From the NCBI GenBank assembly GCA_005879435.1, contig VBKX01000416.1:1-5086 (forward strand): 5,086 nucleotides of DNA. Direction: 5' to 3'. Positions 1 through 5,086 of this stretch are shown here, piece by piece. Every line of letters begins with the position of its first letter. The stretch's first letter is position 1. The notes beneath the pieces were generated by a model. It searched no databases. It had not been told where the DNA came from and saw only the letters and a list, made by a program, of their open reading frames with translations. Position numbers and translations under genes: made by a program. The DNA is from Deltaproteobacteria bacterium. Lineage in GTDB: Bacteria > Desulfobacterota > Binatia > UBA9968.

Positions 1-27
1 TCTTCGTTGTGTCGCAAAATAACCTCT

Positions 28-33
28 AGGAGG
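28..33 (+). promoter_or_regulatory. Ribosome binding site of the first SBP gene
   Basis: A perfect AGGAGG lies 4 nt upstream of the ATG at 38. It fixes the start of the first gene and puts a complete signal peptide at its N-terminus. Only 27 bases precede it in the window, so the promoter is probably outside. Confidence 0.9.
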
Positions 34-37
34 CTCA

Positions 38-1165
38 ATGAAGCGAATGTCGTTGCAAGTGCTTGCCGCCGTTTTTTTCTATTTCTTTTTGGTTCCGACG
101 CCGGTGACTCTCGCAGCGGAAAAAGCCTCCTGGCGATTGGACTGGGAAAAAACGCTCCAGGCCGCCAAACAGGAAGGGCAGGTCTCTATCTATACCGCGC
201 TGGGGCCATATCATCCGCAGATATTCGCTGAGTTTCAGAAAGACTATCCTGAAATCAAAGCCACTGTCACACACGGCAGTAGTAATCGGATTTCGCCTCG
301 GCTTTTTGCCGAGCGACGCGCCGGTAAATATCTCTCGGACATCTATCTGGGTGGACCCACTTCCCTAGCGAGCTTTTATAAAAATGATCTTTTTGATCCA
401 CTCGCTCCGATTCTGGCGTTGCCGGAGGTCGCGGATACTTCGCTGTGGTGGGAAAAAAAACACTTCTATATAGACCCCGAGCGCAAATACATTTTTATCA
501 ATGAAGGGAGCGTCTCAGGATTCACTATCACTTACAATACGCAGCTTGCGAAGCCCGCCGAGTTCAAGTCGTATTGGGATCTCTTTCAGCCAAAGTGGAA
601 GGGAAAGATTGTCAGCCTCGATGCGCGCGATCCGGGTTTTGGCGCGAGCGAGCTGCGTTATCTCTATTATCATCCAGAGTTAGGCCCGGAGTTCATTCGG
701 CGGCTCTTCGGCGAAATGGACGCCGTGCTGAGTCGCGAGCATCAGCAGGCTATCAATTGGGTGGGAGCTGGCAAAGTGACGCTCTGTGTGTTTTGCCGGG
801 ACGGCTTTGCATCTCACGCCAAAGCGCAGGGGCTTCCCGTCGATTACATCAACCACAATGATTTGAAGGAAATGCCGCGCCTTCGGGGAAGCGCGAGCGC
901 GATCACCCTGGTCAACAAGGCACCCCATCCTAACGCGGCCAAGGTATTCATCAACTGGTTTCTGTCGCGCCGGGGCCAAATCGTCTATCAGGACAGTCAT
1001 GGCGATCGCGATTCTCTACGGATCGACATACCCAAGGACAAAATTCCCGTAGCGCAGCGTCGTCTAGCCGACAGAAAATACTTTTTTGTCGATGGCCCCG
1101 AATTCATCGACGTGAAACCGGCGGTAAAAATTATCGACGAAGCGCTGGCTGGAAAAGGACGCTAA
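38..1165 (+). CDS. ABC-type extracellular solute-binding protein, family 1 (iron/Afu-Fbp-like)
   Basis: This is a 375-residue exported binding protein of the periplasmic type-2 fold, in the family-1 group that includes Fe3+ and small-organic-anion receptors. It would capture a solute outside the inner membrane and hand it to an ABC permease. Residues 1-27 form a signal peptide: MKR, a hydrophobic Phe-rich core, and cleavage near LAA|E. A type-2 SBP start follows (WEKTLQAAKQEGQVSIYTA). Other family landmarks are PAEFKSYWD (173 on), PKWKGK (185-190), APHPNAAKVFINWFLSRRGQ (295 on) and RIDIPKD (328-334). The mature protein has only two cysteines, C250 and C253, as LCVFC. A YLYYH stretch (208-212) is Tyr-rich, but alignment to the FbpA iron ligands cannot be shown, so iron is not claimed. 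The start is set by AGGAGG. The NMT1-type SBP follows after 19 bp, probably in one operon; no permease or ATPase is nearby. It is clearly paralogous to the SBP at 2620-3765. Confidence 0.93.
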   Translation: MKRMSLQVLAAVFFYFFLVPTPVTLAAEKASWRLDWEKTLQAAKQEGQVSIYTALGPYHPQIFAEFQKDYPEIKATVTHGSSNRISPRLFAERRAGKYLSDIYLGGPTSLASFYKNDLFDPLAPILALPEVADTSLWWEKKHFYIDPERKYIFINEGSVSGFTITYNTQLAKPAEFKSYWDLFQPKWKGKIVSLDARDPGFGASELRYLYYHPELGPEFIRRLFGEMDAVLSREHQQAINWVGAGKVTLCVFCRDGFASHAKAQGLPVDYINHNDLKEMPRLRGSASAITLVNKAPHPNAAKVFINWFLSRRGQIVYQDSHGDRDSLRIDIPKDKIPVAQRRLADRKYFFVDGPEFIDVKPAVKIIDEALAGKGR

Positions 1166-1184
1166 AGACGTTCATTTAAAGGTT

Positions 1185-2168
1185 GTGAAAATCACGTACC
1201 GGGTCATCGGGTTAATTTTAGCGGCCGCTCTGTGGATGGTCTCTCCGTCCATGGCGGCCCAGTCTTCCACCGAAACCATCCGCATCGGCATTCCCGGCAA
1301 GCTCGTCGATTTTTCGCCATTCTTCGTCGGCCTGAAGACCGGCATCTACCGCAGCGAAGGGCTCGAGCCGCAGTTCATCGTCATGCGCAGCGGGATAATT
1401 TTCCCCGCGCTGCTCGCCGGCGAGCTCGATTACACGACGCTCTATCAGTCGACGATGCGCTCGGCCATCAGCGGCCTGCCGGTGCGCGTCATCGCGACGC
1501 TCATGACCAAGCAGAGTTTTTTTCTTTTTTCACAGCGCGAAATTCGCCGCGTTCAAGATCTCAAGGGCAAACGCATCGCCATCTCGAATTTCGCGAGCTC
1601 CACGGAAGCCAGCGCACGGACGGCGCTTAAGCATCATGGCCTGGAAGCGATGCGCGATGTCACGCTTATAGCCATGGGCGATACCGGACTGCGCTTTCAA
1701 TCTCTCCTTTCGGGCGCCATCGAAGCGGCGATCCTGACGCCGCCTTACACCGTAATGGCGGAGCAGAAAGGATTGAACAATCTGGTTTGGCTCGGCGACA
1801 TTGTGGGCGATGTCCCTTCGAACGGCCTGAGCACGACGGTGAGAAAGTTGAAGGAGAATCCCGATCAGGTCCAGCGCATGCTGCGCGCGTCGCTGCGCAG
1901 CATGCGCTATACGCGCGAGCATAAGCAGGAAGCGTTGCCGATTCTGGCAAAAGAATTTCCTGGCATGGACCGGAACACGCTGGCGGGAACGCTAGATTTT
2001 TACCTCAAGGCGATGAGCCCCGACGGTCGCGTCAGCGACAATGTCGTGCGCGAAATGATCAACGAGCAACGCGCATTGCTGAACGTCAAGAATGAAGTTC
2101 CGATCACCCAGGTAGCCGACTTCGGCCCGCTGCAACGCGTCGTTAAGGAACTGAATCCGAGTCAATAA
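1185..2168 (+). CDS. NMT1/THI5-like (TauA/SsuA-type) ABC transporter substrate-binding protein
   Basis: This 327-residue exported binding protein belongs to the NMT1/TauA/SsuA class, whose members bind pyrimidine precursors, sulfonates, taurine or aromatic acids. The ligand here is unknown. Residues 1-25 are a signal peptide (MKITYR, then an Ala/Leu-rich core, cleavage near SMA|AQ). The mature part opens with a typical first strand and loop (IRIGIPG, then FSPFFVGLKTGIYRSEGLEPQF), followed by LLAGELDYTT, the hinge-region DLKGKRIAIS (from residue 125) and LLSGAIEAAILTPPY. The start is GTG at 1185. It is chosen because it supplies the whole signal peptide and no better in-frame start precedes it; only a weak AAAGG lies very close, at 1178-1182. 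The 19-bp gap after the preceding SBP stop suggests co-transcription and perhaps translational coupling. T7 and T6 runs (1517-1530) encode SFFLFS without breaking the frame. A 14-bp perfect inverted repeat lies inside the gene (1873-1908). Confidence 0.92.
   Translation: MKITYRVIGLILAAALWMVSPSMAAQSSTETIRIGIPGKLVDFSPFFVGLKTGIYRSEGLEPQFIVMRSGIIFPALLAGELDYTTLYQSTMRSAISGLPVRVIATLMTKQSFFLFSQREIRRVQDLKGKRIAISNFASSTEASARTALKHHGLEAMRDVTLIAMGDTGLRFQSLLSGAIEAAILTPPYTVMAEQKGLNNLVWLGDIVGDVPSNGLSTTVRKLKENPDQVQRMLRASLRSMRYTREHKQEALPILAKEFPGMDRNTLAGTLDFYLKAMSPDGRVSDNVVREMINEQRALLNVKNEVPITQVADFGPLQRVVKELNPSQ
1873..1908. repeat. Perfect 14-bp inverted repeat inside the NMT1-type SBP gene
   Basis: AGCGCATGCTGCGC (1873-1886) is the exact reverse complement of GCGCAGCATGCGCT (1895-1908), with an 8-nt loop, GCGTCGCT. 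The stem is GC-rich and should fold stably in mRNA or extrude in DNA. It encodes the Arg-rich helix around QRMLRASLRSMRY, so part of the symmetry comes from reuse of the CGC and ATGC words. No T-run follows, so it is not an intrinsic terminator. Confidence 0.85.
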
Positions 2169-2217
2169 CGCCGCCGCAAATCAAGGCCGCTCAAAAAAAC
2201 CGTGATACGCAAAGTCT

Positions 2218-2553
2218 TTAGAACACCCCGGCGTCGAGCAACGAGTACACGATCTCTTTTAGAGACGGATCGATGGTGTCGAGCCGGGTGACCGCCGGTC
2301 CGCCGGCCAGGGATTCGACGATCTCCGGCAAATCCTCCGGTTTGACGCCCGCGTACCAGTTTTTTTGCGGATGGATGACAATATTCGGTCCGAAGTCGCA
2401 TCCGCCGAAGCAAATATAGGGCTTCACCTCGGCGTCGAGAGATCGTGCCGCCACTTTTTCTGTTAGCTCATTCATCAGTTGCTCGGAACCGCGGCTCTGG
2501 CAGTCGACGTTTTGACATACGAAGCAAGTTTGTTTCATCAGTAAACCCCGCAT
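2218..2553 (-). CDS. Thioredoxin-fold [2Fe-2S] ferredoxin
   Basis: This 111-residue cytoplasmic protein resembles the (2Fe-2S) ferredoxin domain of the thioredoxin-like (Shethna/NuoE C-terminal) family, which carries electrons at low potential. Four cysteines are placed as expected: C13-x4-C18 in FVCQNVDCQSRGS, then C48-x3-C52 in ICFGGCDFGPN. The family's later signature is also present: GPNIVIHP (55-62), WYAGVKPED (66-74) and EIVESL. The ~30 residues after position 82 (ending LLDAGVF) are an ordinary short C-terminal tail. There is no signal peptide. Two starts are possible. ATG 2553 has GAGAT about 5 nt upstream; ATG 2538 would give MKQTCFVC and has GGGG upstream, closer to usual family N-termini. 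The longer form is listed. The gene lies 66 bp downstream of the minus-strand SBP and may be read through from it. It converges with the NMT1-type SBP, with 49 bp between stops. Its redox partner is not visible. Confidence 0.88.
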   Translation of the reverse strand: MRGLLMKQTCFVCQNVDCQSRGSEQLMNELTEKVAARSLDAEVKPYICFGGCDFGPNIVIHPQKNWYAGVKPEDLPEIVESLAGGPAVTRLDTIDPSLKEIVYSLLDAGVF

Positions 2554-2571
2554 TTTTATCTCATATTGGAT

Positions 2572-2593
2572 AGCGCAAATGGAAGCGCAAATG
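2572..2593. repeat. Short direct repeat AGCGCAAATG, two copies
   Basis: AGCGCAAATG occurs at 2572-2581 and again at 2584-2593, 12 bp apart, in the 66-bp gap between the minus-strand SBP and the ferredoxin. It might be a binding site or simply a local duplication. Nothing links it to a known regulator. Confidence 0.4.
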
Positions 2594-2619
2594 CAATATC
2601 CCGCCGCTTGGAAGCTCTA

Positions 2620-3765
2620 TTACTTCTGCGGCAGGACTTCTTTAACGAGCTTGAAGATCGGCGTTAGATCCTGGTACTCGGGCTTGGCGAGGTCGAAGTA
2701 TTTTTTCCTTTCATCGAGCCGGTTGAAGGCATCGACGTCGTCTTTGGGAATATCGATGCGGCGCGAGTTGTGCGCGTCGGGCCGTCCGAGTTTTTGCAGC
2801 GCCGTTTGCCCCTCGCGCGAGAGAAACCAGTTGATAAACACCCTAGCTGCGTTGGGGTGGGGCGCGCGGGTGGGAACCCCGAGCGTGCCGCCGGCGGCGC
2901 TGGAGCTGCCGCCTTCCTTCCAGTCTTCGGTATCGAGATAGCCGATCGGCAGTTTCTGCTGCACCGCCTTGCCGACTTCGCTGCCAGCGTTGCAGCGAAT
3001 ACATAGTGAGAATTTGCCCGCCGCCACCCAGTCAGTCATCTGACGTGCGTCGCGGCTTATCGTCACTTGCATCTCGCCGTAAAGTTTCTTGAGAAACGGC
3101 GCACCGAGCTCCGGGTTAAAATAGAAAAACTGCAGCGTCGCGCCCATGCCGAACGTCGTCGGATCGAGCGACGCCATCTTTCCTTTCCACTTCGGGTGGA
3201 CCATGTCCCAGTAGGATTTGAACTCCGCGGGATGCACCTGCTTTGCGTTGTAGATGACTTGGCCGGATTGCGAATTGGCCACAAAGGCGAAAATATAGCG
3301 CTTCTCCGGATCGATGTAGCGATGTTCGCCCTCGTACCATTTGCTCTGATCCAACACTTCAGGAAGAATCAGCGCCGGCTTGATCGGCTCGAGAATATGC
3401 GCCTTGTAAAGCGCGTCGTGGATCGTGTTGGCGCCGGCGCTGACGATATCAGGGATAAACTTATCGCCGCGTCGCTCGGCGAGCATCCTCGTCGCCAGTT
3501 GATTGCCCGAGCCGAGCACCGTAGCGACTTTGATTTTGGGGTACTTCTTTTTAAATCCTTCGATCACACGGTCGTATTCGTAGCAACAGCCGTAGAGCGT
3601 CAACTGCGCCTCGAGTTCCGCCGCGCGCAGAGTTTTTTCCCATTCCTCCTGCCAATTAGACTGCGCCGATACGAACACCGGCAGCGCAACCAGCACCCAC
3701 GCCAGCCAGGTGATGCGCAACGATCGATACAGCGACGCGCAACGATTGCAATCCGTAGCGATCAT
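2620..3765 (-). CDS. ABC-type extracellular solute-binding protein, family 1, cysteine-rich paralogue
   Basis: This 381-residue exported SBP is a paralogue of the one at 38-1165. The two share WEKTL-x-AA, AERR, YIDPE-x-(K/R)YIF, PAEFKSYWD (179 on), PKWKGK (191 on), APHPNAA-x-VFINWFLSR-x-GQ (301 on) and RIDIPKD. Residues 1-34 are a signal peptide with a long polar N-region (three Arg), a core around LAWVLVALPVF and cleavage at VSA|Q. The mature protein has exactly four cysteines: C60-C61 (LYGCCYEY, in the loop after the first strand, where type-2 SBPs contact ligand) and C255-x2-C258 (LCIRC, matching LCVFC in the paralogue). The ATG at 3765 is preferred; a TTG at 3774 would add three residues. 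Neither has a Shine-Dalgarno sequence, but a promoter sits immediately upstream (3773-3802), so the mRNA may be leaderless. The gene is divergent from the TctC-type gene and precedes the ferredoxin. Its ligand is unknown. Confidence 0.93.
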   Translation of the reverse strand: MIATDCNRCASLYRSLRITWLAWVLVALPVFVSAQSNWQEEWEKTLRAAELEAQLTLYGCCYEYDRVIEGFKKKYPKIKVATVLGSGNQLATRMLAERRGDKFIPDIVSAGANTIHDALYKAHILEPIKPALILPEVLDQSKWYEGEHRYIDPEKRYIFAFVANSQSGQVIYNAKQVHPAEFKSYWDMVHPKWKGKMASLDPTTFGMGATLQFFYFNPELGAPFLKKLYGEMQVTISRDARQMTDWVAAGKFSLCIRCNAGSEVGKAVQQKLPIGYLDTEDWKEGGSSSAAGGTLGVPTRAPHPNAARVFINWFLSREGQTALQKLGRPDAHNSRRIDIPKDDVDAFNRLDERKKYFDLAKPEYQDLTPIFKLVKEVLPQK

Positions 3766-3772
3766 GGAATTC

Positions 3773-3802
3773 AAAGTACGCGACGCGCTTGGGGCCTGTC
3801 AA
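3773..3802 (-). promoter_or_regulatory. Candidate sigma70-type promoter of the minus-strand SBP
   Basis: On the minus strand a perfect -35 TTGACA (plus-strand 3797-3802) is followed after 18 bp by TACTTT (plus-strand 3773-3778), a weak -10 that keeps the TA and final T. The -10 ends 7 nt before the ATG at 3765, so transcription would begin at or next to the start codon. That fits the absence of a ribosome binding site. Confidence 0.45.
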
Positions 3803-3813
3803 TTCGATTTGAC
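3798..3813. promoter_or_regulatory. Candidate operator: 16-bp near-palindrome
   Basis: GTCAATTCGATTTGAC is symmetric at 7 of 8 base pairs; the only break is the T/T pair flanking the central TCGA. The half-site GTCAA/TTGAC overlaps five of the six bases of the minus-strand -35 box, so a dimeric regulator bound here would block that promoter. It could also act on the divergent TctC-type gene, whose candidate -35 lies 20 bp away. No regulator gene is in the window, and the family cannot be named. Confidence 0.4.
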
Positions 3814-3833
3814 GTGAATGAACTCCCCCACTC

Positions 3834-3863
3834 TTGACTACAACACCCCCAATCAAATACCTT
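3834..3863 (+). promoter_or_regulatory. Weak candidate promoter of the TctC-type receptor gene
   Basis: TTGACT (3834-3839) matches five of six -35 consensus bases. At 18 bp spacing it is followed by TACCTT (3858-3863), which is poor as a -10. Transcription from here would give a leader of roughly 100 nt before the gene at 3969. The leader holds a 6-bp GC stem, GGGCGA (3882-3887) with TCGCCC (3897-3902), around a 9-nt loop. Confidence 0.25.
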
Positions 3864-3955
3864 TGCGGCGACCCCGGGAAAGGGCGAGCGTGTAAATCGC
3901 CCGAATCGTTGCGGTCCACAAGTGTTGGTCATTCGTAGCGGCATTCATTATTTTT

Positions 3956-3962
3956 GGAGGAG
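3956..3962 (+). promoter_or_regulatory. Ribosome binding site of the TctC-type receptor gene
   Basis: GGAGGAG lies 6 nt upstream of ATG 3969. It decides the start: an in-frame TTG at 3954 overlaps the site itself and would add five residues (MEETY) before the true MKRSR signal-peptide N-terminus. Confidence 0.9.
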
Positions 3963-3968
3963 ACCTAT

Positions 3969-4982
3969 ATGAAACGTAGTCGAGCTTTGCGGATGCTTGC
4001 TTGTCTAGCGTGGCTGATCGTCTGCGTCGCGCCGGTATGGGGGCAAGCAAATTTTTACGAAGGAAAAACGGTTACTGTGCTCATCGGCGCCAAGAGCGGC
4101 AGCCTCGAGATCGCGGCGCAAATCGTGTCGCATCATCTGGGCAAATATCTTCCGGGCAAGCCGGCGGTGATATTGCAGCATATGCCGGGCGCGGCGCATC
4201 TACTGGCGACGAATAATGTTTTCAATGTCGCCAAGCCCGACGGTCTGACGATTCTCGCTTCGAATCCCAACGTCGCCATCGCGCAACTCTCCAAAATCGA
4301 GCAGGTGCGCTTCGATGTGCGCAAGTTTCAATGGCTCGGCTCATCGGGCGCCGACGGCGCGGCATTCTCGATTCGCTCCGACTTGCCGTACAAAACTTTC
4401 GACGAGCTAAAGAAAGCCGATCGTGAGCTGGTCGCCGGCACCACCGGCCCGGGCTCTAACGCCCATGACTTTCCTCTGCTGCTCAAGGAGTTCACCGGCG
4501 TGAAGCTCAAGCTCGTCTCCGGCTATCCATCGAACAGCGACGTGCTGCTGGCGATCGAGCGCAAGGAAGTCGACGCCTGGTCGGCGCTCGCCACGACGAT
4601 CAAGCTCGCCGCGGACCGCGGCGCGGTGCGACCGCTGGTGCGGGGACGCGTCGCCTCGCCGGGTTTCGAGAATTTGCCGGTGGACGAAGATCTGGCATCT
4701 ACCGCATTGGGAAAATCACTGATGGCGATCAAATCGATCCCGGGGGCGATCGGCCGGGCTTTCGCGGTCGCGCCGGCAACGCCGGCTGATCGCGTGGCGA
4801 TGTTGCGCGACGCGTTGGCCAAGGCGATCAAAGACCCCGAGATGATTGCGGAGGCGAAGAAAGCGAAGATCGACATGCAATTCATCTCGCCCGAGCAAGT
4901 GATGAAGGATTTTAATGCGTTGATGAACCAAACCCCCGAGACGCTCAAAGAAATGGGCAAATACATCAAGGCCGAAAGTTAA
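3969..4982 (+). CDS. Tripartite tricarboxylate transporter (TctC/Bug) family substrate-binding receptor
   Basis: This 337-residue exported receptor belongs to the TctC/Bug family. These proteins bind carboxylates and related small molecules in the periplasm and pass them to a TctA/TctB membrane pair. Residues 1-25 are a signal peptide (MKRSRALR, then a hydrophobic core, cleavage near VWG|QA). The mature N-terminus NFYEGKTVTVLIG (28-40) is typical. LGKYLPGKPAVILQHMPGA (57-75) and NNVFNVAKPDGLTI (82-95) match the family's second block. The usual Gly-rich PGGG-x-D ligand loop is replaced by AKSGSLE (41-47), so specificity may differ from citrate-type receptors. Later parts include AGTTGPGSNAH, which may form the second anion-contacting loop, and a Lys/Glu-rich C-terminal helix region ending EMGKYIKAES. 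No TctA or TctB is in the window, as is common for orphan Bug proteins. It has a strong ribosome binding site and diverges from the minus-strand SBP. Confidence 0.92.
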   Translation: MKRSRALRMLACLAWLIVCVAPVWGQANFYEGKTVTVLIGAKSGSLEIAAQIVSHHLGKYLPGKPAVILQHMPGAAHLLATNNVFNVAKPDGLTILASNPNVAIAQLSKIEQVRFDVRKFQWLGSSGADGAAFSIRSDLPYKTFDELKKADRELVAGTTGPGSNAHDFPLLLKEFTGVKLKLVSGYPSNSDVLLAIERKEVDAWSALATTIKLAADRGAVRPLVRGRVASPGFENLPVDEDLASTALGKSLMAIKSIPGAIGRAFAVAPATPADRVAMLRDALAKAIKDPEMIAEAKKAKIDMQFISPEQVMKDFNALMNQTPETLKEMGKYIKAES

Positions 4983-5023
4983 TTTACGCAAATGGTAAGT
5001 TCATGCGTCTTGGCGAAGCGAAC

Positions 5024-5059
5024 GTTTTGGACGGCTTGAACGGTTTGAACTTTCTGAAT
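5024..5059. repeat. Degenerate 9-bp tandem repeat downstream of the TctC-type gene
   Basis: Four consecutive 9-mers, GTTTTGGAC, GGCTTGAAC, GGTTTGAAC and TTTCTGAAT, resemble one unit close to GGTTTGAAC. They begin about 40 bp after the stop at 4982. The last units also form a 7-bp hairpin, GAACTTT (5047-5053) with AAAGTTC (5062-5068), around an 8-nt loop. There is no T-run, so this is not a standard terminator. The window ends at 5086, so the full extent is unknown. Confidence 0.5.
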
Positions 5060-5086
5060 CAAAAGTTCCGGTTTCACGGCGAACAA

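Noticed and set aside
668..673. Tyr-Tyr-His as an FbpA-like iron-binding dyad
   Set aside because: The tyrosines are not kept in the paralogue (FYFN there), and their alignment with the FbpA ligand tyrosines cannot be shown by eye.
1530..1950. Minus-strand open frames inside the NMT1-type SBP gene
   Set aside because: They are antisense shadows with Arg/Ala-rich composition and no family motifs; the plus-strand frame is convincing.
2169..2217. Possible bidirectional terminator between the convergent NMT1-type SBP and ferredoxin genes
   Set aside because: A T7 run exists on the minus strand just after the ferredoxin stop, but the preceding bases form only a 3-bp CGT/ACG stem, and GCCGC words nearby are direct, not inverted.
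2887..2898. 12-bp perfect palindrome GCCGCCGGCGGC
   Set aside because: It lies within the Ala-Gly codons of the minus-strand SBP and is explained by GCC/GGC codon use in GC-rich DNA.
3067..3837. 256-codon plus-strand open frame
   Set aside because: It lies antisense to the minus-strand SBP, which has a signal peptide and full family motifs. The translation is Arg/His-rich with no recognisable domain.
3925..3953. TTGGTC followed by an AT-rich -10-like stretch before the TctC-type gene
   Set aside because: Transcription would start within or beyond the ribosome binding site at 3956-3962, which is incompatible with its use.
4772..4786. GCCGGC-AAC-GCCGGC hairpin in the TctC-type gene
   Set aside because: It is a short 6-bp stem made of a self-complementary hexamer in GC-rich coding sequence; expected by chance.
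4523..4969. 148-codon minus-strand open frame
   Set aside because: It is antisense to the TctC-type receptor gene and shows only Ser/Ala-rich shadow composition.
5003..5086. Start of a further plus-strand gene (ATG 5003, open to the window end)
   Set aside because: Only 28 codons are visible, the ribosome binding site is poor and the residues come from the 9-bp repeat. Kept as a repeat finding, not a CDS.

Overview
The window looks like chromosomal DNA from a free-living bacterium, probably Gram-negative, with moderately high GC. Its main content is exported substrate-binding proteins (SBPs) without any permease or ATPase. That style, with many orphan ABC-type and TctC-type receptors, is common in soil and subsurface lineages such as Betaproteobacteria and uncultured Binatota-, Rokubacteria- or Tectomicrobia-like groups. 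The sequence alone does not settle the lineage. No RNA gene, transposase, CRISPR array or phage gene was seen.

Layout, left to right. (1) 38-1165 (+): a family-1 ('iron-type') SBP with a strong ribosome binding site. (2) 1185-2168 (+): an NMT1/TauA/SsuA-type SBP starting at GTG 19 bp downstream, almost certainly in the same operon; its coding sequence contains a perfect 14-bp inverted repeat. (3) 2218-2553 (-): a small thioredoxin-fold [2Fe-2S] ferredoxin, convergent with (2). (4) 2620-3765 (-): a second family-1 SBP, clearly paralogous to (1), on the same strand and 66 bp upstream of the ferredoxin. (5) 3969-4982 (+): a TctC/Bug-type receptor of the tripartite tricarboxylate transporter class, divergent from (4). 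The 203-bp divergent region between (4) and (5) holds a promoter candidate for each side and a 16-bp near-palindrome over one -35 box. The last ~100 bp are non-coding as far as can be seen and carry a degenerate 9-bp tandem repeat.

How the parts may work together: four periplasmic receptors of three families suggest a locus for sensing or scavenging small solutes, using transporter subunits encoded elsewhere or acting as receptors. The ligands cannot be read from the sequence. The most distinctive details are: the cysteine pattern of the two family-1 paralogues (a shared C-x2-C, plus an extra CC in the first ligand-loop region of the minus-strand copy); the ferredoxin next to that cysteine-rich copy; and a promoter geometry that would make the minus-strand SBP mRNA leaderless. 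None of these amounts to proof of a new system.
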